DNA from: a virus
Reading direction: 5' to 3' (one strand)
DNA: 27,934 nucleotides
Virus record (IMG/VR): IMGVR_UViG_3300048590_001245
Span: 1-27,934 of that record
This document shows, piece after piece, positions 6,821-15,388 of the stretch (its first letter is position 1; each line of letters opens with the position of its first letter). The notes under the pieces are model-generated. The model did not search any database, was not told the origin of the DNA, and saw only the letters and a list, made by a program, of their open reading frames with translations. The translations under genes and the position numbers were made by a program.

Positions 6821-8736
6821 CTCTCGCCTCGTTTTGACCGGGCGCGATCTGGTCCAGGTCCAGGCTCTGGCCCCTGGGGTGGCTTGATGGTGTCGTAGAA
6901 GGCAAAGGACTCGGGGTGGCGGATGGCGATGTCGACGTCTTGAATGACTCGGATACGCACTGTCCCCGAGGTGCCCTTGAGATAGGGGTTCACCTGGACG
7001 TCGAGCACCCCCCACTCGCCGATCACGAGATCGGCCCAGTTGCCAAAGATCATGGCGCTCTTGTCGCTGTTCAAGTTGTCGGGGACGATGGTCGAGACCT
7101 CGGCCGGGTAGCCGTTGACGATGCCACGCCCATTAGACCCGCTTCCCCAGATAAAGGTGCTGCTGTTCTCGTTGACGAGCGTGGTTTTCAGCATGCCCGA
7201 GACCCTGGGGTTTGTGAGATAGGCGAGCGAGCCGAAATTGGCGTTGGCCTTGGCAATCGCCGTCTCGAGCATAACGACGGCGTTAAAGTCAAAATCGGTG
7301 AGCGGCACATTGGCCACCCCCTCGGTCGAGAGAATGCCCCGGGGCTGGTTGTCCTTGCCGCTGCCGGCGATGGCTGCCAGGTCGATGGCGCTTGCCACGG
7401 CCGTGGCGAGGTCTTCTCTGACGACCTCCTCGACGTCGATGGAGCTTTGGAGGATGAGCCGCCGGGAAATATCGGTGAAGGCACCAACCGACTTGGGCGA
7501 AAGCGGCACCTGGTCGGTCTTAAAGGGCTGCTCCTCGACGTCCTTGGTCTCTGCCACCCAAAAGGCCTTGGCGCCGCCAGCCATCCGCGGCAGCGTCACG
7601 TTACCTTCAAGGCCCGAGAGGATCTTGGCTCCGAGCTGGCGGATCACAAGCCGTGCCCGAAGCGCCTCGATAAAGCTGCCTGGCGGGATATTGGTGGCAA
7701 CCAGCGAGCCGGCAGACCCCGGGGCTGTCGTCGTCTCAAAGCGCGAGGCAAACATCACGTCCGAGGGCACAAGAAAGCCGCTGGTCTCGCGCTTAAACTT
7801 CGCCGCTGCGGCCTCGCTCACCTCGCGCTCAAACTCGGCCCCCCGCCAGTCGTTGTTGAGGGCAGCGCGCATGGCTTTCAGAAAAGAAAACCGCTTGGTC
7901 TCGTCGCGGCTGAGACCGATGTTCTCGCGCGCCGAGGTGGGGGCTGCCGCCGGCAGCTCAGGGCGTGACTCCATTGCCAAGAGGAGCTTTCGCGAAAACT
8001 CGTCGACCGACAGGCCTTCCATCAGGGCCGCGCGCGCCAGATCTTGTTTTTGAAACCTGTCTCCAAGCGAGATGATCTCGAGCGCCCGCTTGCGTTCGTC
8101 TTCGGCGCCTGCTGCCACCACCACTGCAACGTCCTCCCTCTTTGGCTCTGCGGCGCTCTCCTCTTGGGGGCCGCCCAGCTGGTTGATGTCTTCAAAGTGA
8201 CTGCCCCGGCCGACTCCGACTGTCGGGTCGGCCGGCACGGCCTCGAGCGAGATCTCGAGCGGCTCCCAGTCGGTGACGCGGTAGGTGTCAGGTCCCTCGC
8301 TTTTTTGCTCCTCGAGCTTTAGCTCGTGGTAGCGGTAGGAGACCGACACGTTACTTTTGATGCCGTCTTTGACGTCCTGGAAGGCTTCCTCGCCGAGCTG
8401 GTTTCTGGAAAATTTCACAAGCGCCTTGCCGCGCCGGCCCTCGACGGTGGCCTCCAGCACGACTCCGATCTGCTGATTACGGTCGTGGTTTAAGAGAAAA
8501 GCTCCGCCGCGGTTGATCCTCGCAAGGCGCACGGCCCGCGCCCCGTGGTCGAGAACCTCTCTTCCAAACCACCGGTCGACGGGGGCTTCCGAGGAAAACG
8601 TCAAAACGACCGTGCGGGCCTCGTCGTTGATCTCGCCCGAGGCAAGGTCAGAGAGCCTATGAGAGATACTGCTCGTCTGACTCAGTAGCCTCTGCCTCAC
8701 CCTCGTCTCCGCTATCTTCTTCACTGCCCTCTCCAA
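6817..8736 (-). CDS. Fused prohead protease and HK97-fold major capsid protein
   Basis: A 639-residue polyprotein. The N-terminal third looks like an HK97-type prohead protease: RGGAFLLNHDRN with candidate catalytic His at about residue 84, and SNVSVSYRY with a candidate serine at about 131-133. A variable, acidic scaffold-like region (about 190-290) follows. The C-terminal half is an HK97 major capsid protein: VPSDVMFASRF, PRMAGGAKAFWVAE, then DLAAIAGSGKDNQPRGIL, MIFGNWADLVIGEWG and RIRVIQDVDIAIRHPESFAF. Such fusions are known in phages with GpA terminases. The annotated start lies 80 nt inside the portal gene; a later GTG (8724 or 8697) would shorten the overlap. Self-cleavage presumably releases the shell protein. 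Confidence 0.9.
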   Translation of the reverse strand: MERAVKKIAETRVRQRLLSQTSSISHRLSDLASGEINDEARTVVLTFSSEAPVDRWFGREVLDHGARAVRLARINRGGAFLLNHDRNQQIGVVLEATVEGRRGKALVKFSRNQLGEEAFQDVKDGIKSNVSVSYRYHELKLEEQKSEGPDTYRVTDWEPLEISLEAVPADPTVGVGRGSHFEDINQLGGPQEESAAEPKREDVAVVVAAGAEDERKRALEIISLGDRFQKQDLARAALMEGLSVDEFSRKLLLAMESRPELPAAAPTSARENIGLSRDETKRFSFLKAMRAALNNDWRGAEFEREVSEAAAAKFKRETSGFLVPSDVMFASRFETTTAPGSAGSLVATNIPPGSFIEALRARLVIRQLGAKILSGLEGNVTLPRMAGGAKAFWVAETKDVEEQPFKTDQVPLSPKSVGAFTDISRRLILQSSIDVEEVVREDLATAVASAIDLAAIAGSGKDNQPRGILSTEGVANVPLTDFDFNAVVMLETAIAKANANFGSLAYLTNPRVSGMLKTTLVNENSSTFIWGSGSNGRGIVNGYPAEVSTIVPDNLNSDKSAMIFGNWADLVIGEWGVLDVQVNPYLKGTSGTVRIRVIQDVDIAIRHPESFAFYDTIKPPQGPEPGPGPDRARSKRGES

Positions 8737-10132
8737 AGCTCAGACCGAATTTTTCGGCCTTGGCCTTCTCGGCTACGATTTCTGAAAAGACGTCGTCCAG
8801 TGACCTCCCCTGCTCGGAGATGATCTCTGTGCGCGATTTGAGCCCGGCCTCGAGCGCCAGGATGTTGGCCTTGGTGTCTTTGAGCGGGTCGACCCAGGCC
8901 CAGCGCCTGGCGACCCACTGCGGCGAGTCAAAGCGGTCCATGTTGACCGTTGTGATTTTCGTGAATTTCTTGGAAAGCACCGCTCCCGTCAACCACTTCG
9001 CGTAGACGGCCTCGCACAGGTTCTCAACCAGCCAGTTTTGCAGGCACACGTAGTGGTCACGCTCTTCGAGAAGACTCGATCGGAGAGACGAGTAGCTGAC
9101 GCTCTCGACGTCGTTGGCAAGCGAGTTGTAGGAGATGCCGAGGCCTGCCGAGATGCCGCGCAAACAGGCCTTCACGAAGGGGCCGAAGTTTCCGGCCGGG
9201 TGCTCGGGGTTCCAGGGCTCAAACTCGACCCCTTCCGGCAGAAGCTCGAAGGCTCCCGGCTCGGCCTTCTGGATGACGTTTCCCTCTTCGTCGGGCTTGA
9301 GGTCGTCGCCGACATAGCCCGCGCCGCCGGTCTGCTTGAAAAAGCCCATCTTGGTGCTTGCCACCCGGGCTGCGACCAGCTCGGCCTCCTCGTAGCCACC
9401 GAGCATCTTGAGGCGACTCATGGCCGTGTGAATCCACGGCACGCCGCGGGTTTGTTGCGGCATGTCCTGCATGAAAACGTGCAGGATCTCGCCGGCCGGG
9501 ATGCGCCGGTAGTGCCGGCCTGCCACCACCTCGCCCGTGTCGCGACCTGACTTGAAGTAGTAGGCAGTCGGCTTTCCCCACTCGTCGAGCTCGACTCCCA
9601 TCGAGATGAGCCTCTCGCCCTTGCTGTCTGAGAGCTTTTCGTCAAGCAGGGCCGGGTCGATCACCTGCAGCGCCAGACCGTAGGGGTAGCGCTCGCCGTA
9701 GACAAAGCGAAGGAAAGCCTCGCCGTCGCGCGCCACCCCCTGGAGCACAAGCCGCTGAACATCCCGCCAGGAAAGCCTCCCGGTAACGTCGCAACTGCCC
9801 TTTTTCCCCCAGCGGCGAAACTGCTCCTCGATCTCGTCGTTCACCTGGTGGTCGATTTCGCCCTGCACCTTAAACGAGCACCTAAGCTGAATGCCCTTGG
9901 GGCCGACCACGTGCGTGTTGAGGAGCGCCAGAAAGCGCTTCACGTAGTCGTTGTTTTGCGCCAGATCGCGCGAGCGACCCCGAAGACGAGACAGCGAGGC
10001 GAGGATGTCTTTGTCGTAGGGGGTGTCAGCCCCCCAGCCAGCTGCCTGCAGCCGGGAGGTCTTGGCAGCGTCAAAAACCCTTTTTTGAACCTTGTCTTTG
10101 CGCCCGAGAAAGACTCTGGCAAACCAGCCCAC
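8657..10132 (-). CDS. Phage portal protein, lambda family
   Basis: This protein forms the ring through which DNA enters and leaves the head. It has 491 residues, a usual length. Recognisable blocks are GWGADTPYDKDILASLSRLRGRSRDLAQNNDYVKRFL, which opens lambda-type portals, then LNTHVVGPKGIQLR, DGEAFLRFVYGERYPYGLALQVIDPALLDE, RIPAGEILHVFMQDMPQQTRGVPWI and LRGISAGLGISYNSLANDVESVSYSSLR. The start is GTG at 10132, six bases after the gpW-like stop. The C-terminal 40 residues are acidic and overlap the start of the capsid gene. Confidence 0.95.
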   Translation of the reverse strand: MGWFARVFLGRKDKVQKRVFDAAKTSRLQAAGWGADTPYDKDILASLSRLRGRSRDLAQNNDYVKRFLALLNTHVVGPKGIQLRCSFKVQGEIDHQVNDEIEEQFRRWGKKGSCDVTGRLSWRDVQRLVLQGVARDGEAFLRFVYGERYPYGLALQVIDPALLDEKLSDSKGERLISMGVELDEWGKPTAYYFKSGRDTGEVVAGRHYRRIPAGEILHVFMQDMPQQTRGVPWIHTAMSRLKMLGGYEEAELVAARVASTKMGFFKQTGGAGYVGDDLKPDEEGNVIQKAEPGAFELLPEGVEFEPWNPEHPAGNFGPFVKACLRGISAGLGISYNSLANDVESVSYSSLRSSLLEERDHYVCLQNWLVENLCEAVYAKWLTGAVLSKKFTKITTVNMDRFDSPQWVARRWAWVDPLKDTKANILALEAGLKSRTEIISEQGRSLDDVFSEIVAEKAKAEKFGLSFGEGSEEDSGDEGEAEATESDEQYLS

Positions 10133-10138
10133 GCGTCT

Positions 10139-10396
10139 TTAAAACCTCACGAGGACTTGGCGGGCAGACGGCAGGTCTCCGCGTCTAAGCCGTGCCTCAA
10201 GGCGAGCAATCTCTTTTTGGTAGTAGTCTTTTGCCTGAAGCAGCTCTTTGAGCGGGATTTTGTCGAGCCGGCGCTTTCCGAGGTTGGTCTCGATCTCAAA
10301 GGAGGAGATGTCGCTGCCGACGCGGCCTGCAATCGTAGCGTCGATGGCAGCCGAAATCGACCTTGCGCGCTCGAGCGCCACTTTGACCTCTTCCAC
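10139..10396 (-). CDS. Head-tail joining protein (gpW-like)
   Basis: The likely start is GTG at 10396, which shares a base with the TAG stop of the terminase (TAGTG) and gives 85 residues. The longer open frame upstream lies over the terminase gene in another phase and reads as basic low-complexity sequence. The protein is helix-rich: EEVKVALERARSIS, a short ETNLGKRRLDKIPL turn, then KELLQAKDYYQKEIARLEARL. Size, shape and position between large terminase and portal match lambda gpW, which completes the head before tail joining. Confidence 0.72.
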   Translation of the reverse strand: MEEVKVALERARSISAAIDATIAGRVGSDISSFEIETNLGKRRLDKIPLKELLQAKDYYQKEIARLEARLRRGDLPSARQVLVRF

Positions 10397-12240
10397 TAGT
10401 TTCTCCAGGCGTTCACAAAGCCGACGCCACTTGGCCGCTTCTTGAGGAGGACCTTTTTTTTCTCGCTCGCCTTGCCGTGGCTGTCTCGAAGGCGCTCCAT
10501 CCTCTGGGTGATCTCGCGAAAAAGCGGGTTGAGGATGACGGCGGCCGCGTGCGCGTAGACGGCCGTGTCGAGAGCTTCGTTGCGACGGTGCCGCGGCAGC
10601 TCCCACACCTTGACGGGGTGGCCATTTTGGTAAGTGATCTTCACGCGTTCTGAGGTAAGCTGTTTATAGTAATCGCCGGAAAGCGCCATGGGGAAATGTA
10701 TGTAGCCGGGGCCAGGATCTGAAAGCTTGAGCCTCTGGTAGAGAAGCGTCTTCCCCTCGTCGACGCCAAGCGGATAAAGCACCACCTCGCGCCCGTCCGA
10801 GGGGCTTTTGCGTCTGGTCGGCGCACCGACGACTGGCCTTCCCGTGCCGCGCACGCCTTTTACGGCAAAGACCCTCTGGCCGGTCTTGCCGCGCACGTAG
10901 TCGTAGACGATCTTGGTGTTGTCGCCCGCGTCGACGGCGGTTGCCACGACCCGGACGGGAAAGCCCCACTCGTGGCGAAACTCTCGCGAGCGAAGCTCGT
11001 CGAGCTCTGCCCACGGCGCCTCTGTGGCGACGTCCCCCCAAAAGACATAGTAGCCGATCACCCAGGCCTCCCAGTCCTCGCCGTAGCCGATGACGTGGGC
11101 CTCAAGGCGGTCGTCTTGGACGTCGACTCCAAGACAAAGCACCCTGACACCGGCTGGCACCTCGGCCTCGTAGTTTTCGGCTCTCGTGGAAAGCAGACTC
11201 GAGGCCACCGTGTCGACCTCGTCCTCGTAGGGCTCGCCGAGAAAGGTGTTGTAGAAGACCTTCATTTTCTCGGTGTCGCGCTGGGCTGCCATGTACTCGT
11301 CAGCCGTCTCGCCAAAGGAGACCCACGGCGAGTAGAGGGCCGAGATGTGAAAGCCGACACTTGCCCCCCGCCTCTCGGGATCAAGGCAGCGCCAGCGACC
11401 GGCCTTGAGGGCTGTCAATTTGTGGCCGTCGTAGATCGCCCCCGCACACTCCTGGCAGCGGTAGAAGGCTGTCTCAGTCCTGGCCTCCTCCCAGACCACC
11501 CCCTCCCATTCAAGGACGATAAAGGCTCGGCAGTGGGGACAGGGCAGCTCGAAGACGTGCCGTCTGGAGGCCTCGTAGAGGCGGTTGATCTTGGAGGTCC
11601 GGCGCTCCCGCGAGGGCGAGCTGGTAGCGATAAATTTTCGGTTGTAGAAGGTCGACGACCTCTTTCGCGCCAGATCGAGCGGGCTTCCCTCCGAGCCGGC
11701 TGAATCCGGCATCCGGTCGACCTCGTCGGCGTAGACGATGCGAATCGGCCTAGAGGAGAGCGAGGCTGGCGAGTTGGCGCCAGCCAGCGAGATGTGACCG
11801 CCGGCAAAGCGCTTGTGCAGCATGGTGTTGGAGGAGTCCTTGGCCTTGGGGTCTTCGACGATCTTGGCAAGGACCTTTGCGTCGCGAATCATGGTGGCCA
11901 GGCGGTCTTTGCTCCAGATCTCGGCTAGCTCGAGGGTCGGCAGAAGCACCAGCTGGGGGCTTGGCTCCTGGTGGGTGTAGTAGCCGATGCAGTTGAGAAG
12001 AAACTCGGTCTTTCCGACCTGGGCTGCAGCCTTGACGATGACCTCTTTGACCTCTGGTGCCTTGACGGCCTCCATGATGCCTCGAAGATAAGGCACAGCG
12101 TCGGTGCGCCAGCGGCCTGGCGAGGCCGAGGCCTCGCCTGAAAGGACACGGTAGCGCTCGGCCCAATCCGAGATGGAAAGCCGAGGCGGCGGGGCAAAGG
12201 CTTCGCGAAAGACTTCGAGCAGCTCCCCTTTTGCCCTCAA
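10396..12240 (-). CDS. Large terminase subunit, GpA family
   Basis: This is the ATP-driven DNA packaging motor and nuclease, 614 residues. An N-terminal DWAERYRVLSGEASASPGRW is typical of GpA. The Walker A-like KAAAQVGKTE is at about residues 70-79 and Walker B IRIVYADEVDR at about 166-176. A pair of CxxC motifs (CPHC at about 234, CQEC at about 262) probably binds zinc. The nuclease domain starts with LCLGVDVQDDRLE at about 369-380, where Asp is a candidate metal ligand. The start is TTG at 12240, overlapping the small-subunit stop as TTGA. The C-terminus is short and basic. Confidence 0.95.
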   Translation of the reverse strand: MRAKGELLEVFREAFAPPPRLSISDWAERYRVLSGEASASPGRWRTDAVPYLRGIMEAVKAPEVKEVIVKAAAQVGKTEFLLNCIGYYTHQEPSPQLVLLPTLELAEIWSKDRLATMIRDAKVLAKIVEDPKAKDSSNTMLHKRFAGGHISLAGANSPASLSSRPIRIVYADEVDRMPDSAGSEGSPLDLARKRSSTFYNRKFIATSSPSRERRTSKINRLYEASRRHVFELPCPHCRAFIVLEWEGVVWEEARTETAFYRCQECAGAIYDGHKLTALKAGRWRCLDPERRGASVGFHISALYSPWVSFGETADEYMAAQRDTEKMKVFYNTFLGEPYEDEVDTVASSLLSTRAENYEAEVPAGVRVLCLGVDVQDDRLEAHVIGYGEDWEAWVIGYYVFWGDVATEAPWAELDELRSREFRHEWGFPVRVVATAVDAGDNTKIVYDYVRGKTGQRVFAVKGVRGTGRPVVGAPTRRKSPSDGREVVLYPLGVDEGKTLLYQRLKLSDPGPGYIHFPMALSGDYYKQLTSERVKITYQNGHPVKVWELPRHRRNEALDTAVYAHAAAVILNPLFREITQRMERLRDSHGKASEKKKVLLKKRPSGVGFVNAWRN

Positions 12241-12533
12241 ATGACCTCTCCCCTGGAAAGCTCGGCCAAGGCGTCGTCGATGGCCCGAGTGAGCACCTCT
12301 TCGACCTCGGCTGGCTCACCAAGGAGAGCCAGGGTGGGCGCCAGCGACGCTGGGATCGCAAGAAGCCTCGCCTTGGCTGCCATGACGGCCGCCTTCCAGA
12401 GCTTTTTCACCTCGTCGACTGGCACGAGCTGGCGCTCTTTCTCGAGCAGCTCCAGCTCGAGCTTGTCGGCTCTCACCTTGGTGAGCCGCACCTGCTCGAC
12501 CTCGAGGGCTCCTCCTTTGTGTTCTTCCCTCAA
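12237..12533 (-). CDS. Terminase small subunit, short Nu1-like
   Basis: A TTG at 12533 overlapping the recombinase stop (TTGA) gives 98 residues. The core TKVRADKLELELLEKERQLVPVDEV, followed by AKARLLAIPASLAPTLA, is the C-terminal oligomerisation part of Nu1-type small terminases. The usual N-terminal winged-helix DNA-binding domain (about 60-70 residues) is absent: starting earlier adds only 15 residues that overlap the recombinase. Either DNA recognition for packaging is supplied elsewhere or this is a naturally short relative. Downstream it overlaps the large subunit by 4 nt. Confidence 0.75.
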   Translation of the reverse strand: MREEHKGGALEVEQVRLTKVRADKLELELLEKERQLVPVDEVKKLWKAAVMAAKARLLAIPASLAPTLALLGEPAEVEEVLTRAIDDALAELSRGEVI

Positions 12534-14257
12534 AGCCTCACTCCGGTGGAGGTTTGCAGACGGACAGTCGGCAGCCACCTGGTGTCGACCTCGGCGTCGT
12601 CGATTTTTAGATAGGCGTAGGTCTGGTCGACGGCGCTGTGATTCATTTTGAGCTGGATACTACGGATATCGGCGCCGTCTTCGTAGGCAAACTTGGCCCA
12701 CGAGACTCTGAGACTGTGGGCTCTTCTTTGGCTTCCCCCGGCAGCAAGCGGGGTGATGCCGGCCTTGTCGAAAAGGACACTAATGCGGCGACAGCTGGTC
12801 GAAATGCCTAGCGGCTTGTCCTTGACCTCGAGAGAGGCCGAGAAAAGGTAGGCCTCGGGAGGGGCGTCGTGAAAGTAGCGCTCGATATAGGCCTCGACCA
12901 TGTCGGCGACTGGCTTTGAGACGCCGACAGTGTAGCGATCGGCGTTGGCCTTGCTTTCAATGGCGAGGCTTTTGCCGCGGCGTGTCTCGACGAGGTCGCA
13001 CTTTCTAAGCGAAAGAAGCCCGCTGTGGCGCATGCCGACGCCGGCCAAGAGGTAGACGGCCAAGAGGTCGCGGTGGGCCTTCCAGCGCTGGGGGATGTTC
13101 AAAGGCGGCGTCGACTTCAAGATCTCCTGGGCCGTGGCGATGACCTTGGCGGTTTCGTCTCGGGTGAGCGCCTCGGTCTGGACCTTTCTGTCGATCTTTG
13201 GAACCTTGAGCCTTTGAAGCGGGTTTTTCGGGATCTCCTCTTCGCCAGCGCAAAACTGCATGAAGGCTTTGACGGCCGACAGCTCGCTGGCGATGGTGGC
13301 CGGCTGCTTGCCAAGCTCGGCTCGGTACTGCTTGAAGGCCACGACGCTTTCCAGCGTGAACTTGTCGAGACGGTCGGCGGGGCTTTCGAGCACGTCCTTG
13401 GCAAAGGCGCGATAGGTGCCAAGGTGCTTGCGGTAGAGCTTGGCGGTGGCGGGCTTTCTTTGGCCGGAAAGAAAGATCTCGAGAAGCTGCTCGAGCCTCT
13501 CTTCGGGCGTCTCTGCGAGGTTTCCAAGCCTTGCTAGGCTTTTGGCCGGCTCGGACTTGTCGCTCTCCACCTTGCGCGCAAGCGGTCGCTGGTGGCCGCG
13601 CGTGTAGCGGTGGGCGGCACTCACCGACACGCCGTACTTCTTTGCCAAGGCCTCCAGCGTTGCGCCCTCTCGCCTCTCGCGCTGCATGTCGGAGATAAAG
13701 CTTTTGCCGTGGGCCTCGGCGATGCTCGGCAGCCGTCGGGGGCGGAGCTTTTTCTGATGAGTGTTCATGACCCCGGTGAGAAACGAGCTGGTCATCTGCT
13801 CTTTGGGATCAAGCAGCAGGTTTTCATCAAGCAGCCGCACGTAGAGGCCGTCTTTCCGGCGCTTCTCGTAGAGATCGACGAAGAGGTCGATGTCGAGCCT
13901 GGGGTGGTTCAGGCCATCGATCACCACCACACTGCGGTCTTCGGCCGTCAGCATCAGCGAGCGAAAGGAGGTATTCTTTTCGAGTACCACCCGCACCTTG
14001 TTCATGCGCTCGTCCAGGTGCGGCAGCATCTTGCCGGGATGCCGCCTCTCCTCCTGCGCCCGGTAGAGCCGCTTCATCTCCTCCAGTGAGCCACCAAGCG
14101 ACACGTAGTAGATCGTCAGCACCCGACTCTGCTCCTTCCCCAGCACGCTTTTGCGAATAAATAGCGCCCAAGCCCCACCCCTTTCTTCGTCGTGAGAAGT
14201 AGGAGGTAAGACAGGGTTACTCCGAAGGGCCGGGACGGCACCGAAGATGAGACGCAA
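12530..14257 (-). CDS. Chimeric recombinase: resolvase-like N-terminus plus tyrosine recombinase
   Basis: This probably integrates or excises the phage DNA. The C-terminal half is a tyrosine recombinase: a SAM-like core-binding domain at about 250-340, then a catalytic domain with Arg410 (AGVGMRHSGLLSL), His514-x-x-Arg517 (RRAHSLRVSW), His540 (KMNHSAVDQTYAYL) and probable nucleophile Tyr549. The N-terminal 220 residues resemble a serine recombinase: LFIRKSVLGKEQ with a serine at 37 where resolvases carry the catalytic one, SVVVIDGLNHPRL where they have a DRLSR motif, and a helix-turn-helix at about 198-218 (ATLEALAKKYGVSVSAAHRY). The DRLSR arginines are not conserved, so that domain may be inactive. 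The start is a TTG at 14257 with AGGG nearby; no better in-frame start is seen. The gene overlaps the small terminase. Confidence 0.8.
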   Translation of the reverse strand: MRLIFGAVPALRSNPVLPPTSHDEERGGAWALFIRKSVLGKEQSRVLTIYYVSLGGSLEEMKRLYRAQEERRHPGKMLPHLDERMNKVRVVLEKNTSFRSLMLTAEDRSVVVIDGLNHPRLDIDLFVDLYEKRRKDGLYVRLLDENLLLDPKEQMTSSFLTGVMNTHQKKLRPRRLPSIAEAHGKSFISDMQRERREGATLEALAKKYGVSVSAAHRYTRGHQRPLARKVESDKSEPAKSLARLGNLAETPEERLEQLLEIFLSGQRKPATAKLYRKHLGTYRAFAKDVLESPADRLDKFTLESVVAFKQYRAELGKQPATIASELSAVKAFMQFCAGEEEIPKNPLQRLKVPKIDRKVQTEALTRDETAKVIATAQEILKSTPPLNIPQRWKAHRDLLAVYLLAGVGMRHSGLLSLRKCDLVETRRGKSLAIESKANADRYTVGVSKPVADMVEAYIERYFHDAPPEAYLFSASLEVKDKPLGISTSCRRISVLFDKAGITPLAAGGSQRRAHSLRVSWAKFAYEDGADIRSIQLKMNHSAVDQTYAYLKIDDAEVDTRWLPTVRLQTSTGVRL

Positions 14258-14768
14258 AACCCTTGAGCCACAAGGAGCCCTCGCGCACGGCCATGCATTC
14301 TGTCGGTAAATGAACCTATGACTCTAAGATAGCAGACAAAAAGCGGCAGGTTTACGGCTTTCACCAAAGCAGCAACAGCTTCCGATACAATGCACAGAAA
14401 GCATGCAAATGGGTCCTTTCCCACCCCCCTTTTGCGGTGCCGGCGGCGCCGCGCCACCTCCCTAGAGAATGAAAAAATTTGCGGACTTACGGCCGGTGCT
14501 GGGAAGAAGGATGGTTCCGTATATACCTTTGCTTGTAGAAGCTTGCTTGAGCTCAAGTATATACAAAGTGCGGCCCGCTCCTCTCACCGCCAACCACCCC
14601 TTAACCACAGCCCCAAGCAGCCACGAAGGCTCGCGAATTTTTGAAATGCTCAGTGCCAGTCGAGAGATAGCCGAAGCATCATCTGTGTACTCAATAAGGT
14701 ACGCAATTGGGTACACAATATGCTAGCCTTCAAAGAGCAAAGAAATGCCCCCCGGAGGTGCCCGACCC
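14258..14768. other. Divergent intergenic region between prophage operon and accessory island
   Basis: About 510 bases separate the recombinase start from the plus-strand antitoxin. No convincing gene is seen: open frames here have poor codon structure. It holds two copies of the palindrome GTATATAC (14519-14526 and 14555-14562) about 36 bases apart, and a GC-rich palindrome GCGGCGCCGC near 14447. The antitoxin operator is at its right end. Because it adjoins the recombinase, a promoter for the leftward operon and possibly an attachment site would be expected here, but I cannot identify either. Confidence 0.4.
14684..14717. promoter_or_regulatory. Inverted-repeat operator of the Phd/RelE-like pair
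   Basis: TGTGTACTCAA and TTGGGTACACA form an inverted repeat with one mismatch and a 12-base spacer that contains a third GGTAC half-site. A TATGCT sequence, a possible -10 element, begins two bases after the repeat. The location just upstream of the antitoxin start suggests the autorepressor site usual for such pairs. No good -35 is visible. Confidence 0.5.
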
Positions 14769-15047
14769 ATGGAAACAACCAACGCCCGAAAGCTCAGAGC
14801 CGAGCTGAAAGACTATCTCGACCTCGCCGCCACAGAGCCCATCCGCATCAACCGTCGCTCCGGTGAAGCCTTCATCCTCATGCGTGAAGACCTCTACGCT
14901 TCCATGCAAAACGAAATCCTCTCCCTGCAACGCCGGCTGCTCGGTATGTCGCAGGCGCTCGAAGGACAAGGCAGCGCCGTCGAGCCCGGCGAGGTCGCCG
15001 AGCGCCTTCGCGCCCGTGCGCGGGCAAAGAAGGACGCCGCCACGTGA
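14769..15047 (+). CDS. Phd/YefM-like antitoxin
   Basis: This is the probable antitoxin and autorepressor of a type II pair. The ATG at 14769 has GGAGGTG eight bases upstream; an earlier ATG at 14745 lies before that site. The 92-residue protein reads METTNARKLRAELKDYLDLA, then PIRINRRSGEAFILMREDLYASM, the Phd/YefM N-terminal DNA-binding fold in which a short strand pair follows the first helix. The C-terminal LRARARAKKDAAT would contact the toxin. Its stop overlaps the toxin start as GTGA, so the two are co-translated. Confidence 0.75.
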   Translation: METTNARKLRAELKDYLDLAATEPIRINRRSGEAFILMREDLYASMQNEILSLQRRLLGMSQALEGQGSAVEPGEVAERLRARARAKKDAAT

Positions 15048-15388
15048 AAACTCAGCTCGTCGAGCTGCCAAGCTACCTGAGCGACCTGGAAGAGATCCTC
15101 GACTTTCTCGATAAGCAAGACAAAGACGGCGCCGCGCTCTTCTGGTTTGCCGACGAGCTGGAGGCGGTGCTGGAGTTTATCAAGACCAATCCGACCAAGC
15201 CGGGAGTCCACCCCGTCACGGGAGATCAAAGCTGGCCCTTTGGAAAAGGCCACTACCGCATATTTTTCAAATGCACGCAGGCGCCTGAGGCAACGCGCCT
15301 CTACCTGATCCACGTCATCGACAACCGGAGAGCCAATCTGCGCGTCTACCCAAGCAATCGACTGCCAACCTACAACGCCGACGACTAA
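15044..15388 (+). CDS. RelE/ParE-like toxin
   Basis: A 114-residue protein starting at GTG 15044. SYLSDLEEILDFLDKQDKDGAALFWFADELEAVLEFIKTNP is the helical hairpin of RelE/ParE-type toxins; it is followed by strands PGVHPVTGDQSWPFGKGHYRIFF and TRLYLIHVIDNRRANLRVYP. RelE members cleave mRNA on the ribosome, whereas ParE members block gyrase. The sequence alone does not separate these. It is intact and coupled to the antitoxin upstream. Confidence 0.72.
   Translation: MKTQLVELPSYLSDLEEILDFLDKQDKDGAALFWFADELEAVLEFIKTNPTKPGVHPVTGDQSWPFGKGHYRIFFKCTQAPEATRLYLIHVIDNRRANLRVYPSNRLPTYNADD

Noticed and set aside
6821-7015. N-terminal extension of the head-tail connector frame
   Set aside because: The extension overlies the capsid gene out of phase and is low-complexity; the TTG at 6820 fits the operon's overlap style.
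14469-14726. A plus-strand frame of 85 codons in the divergent intergenic region
   Set aside because: Codon use is unlike the neighbours, it overlaps the antitoxin operator, and no ribosome site or family is evident.
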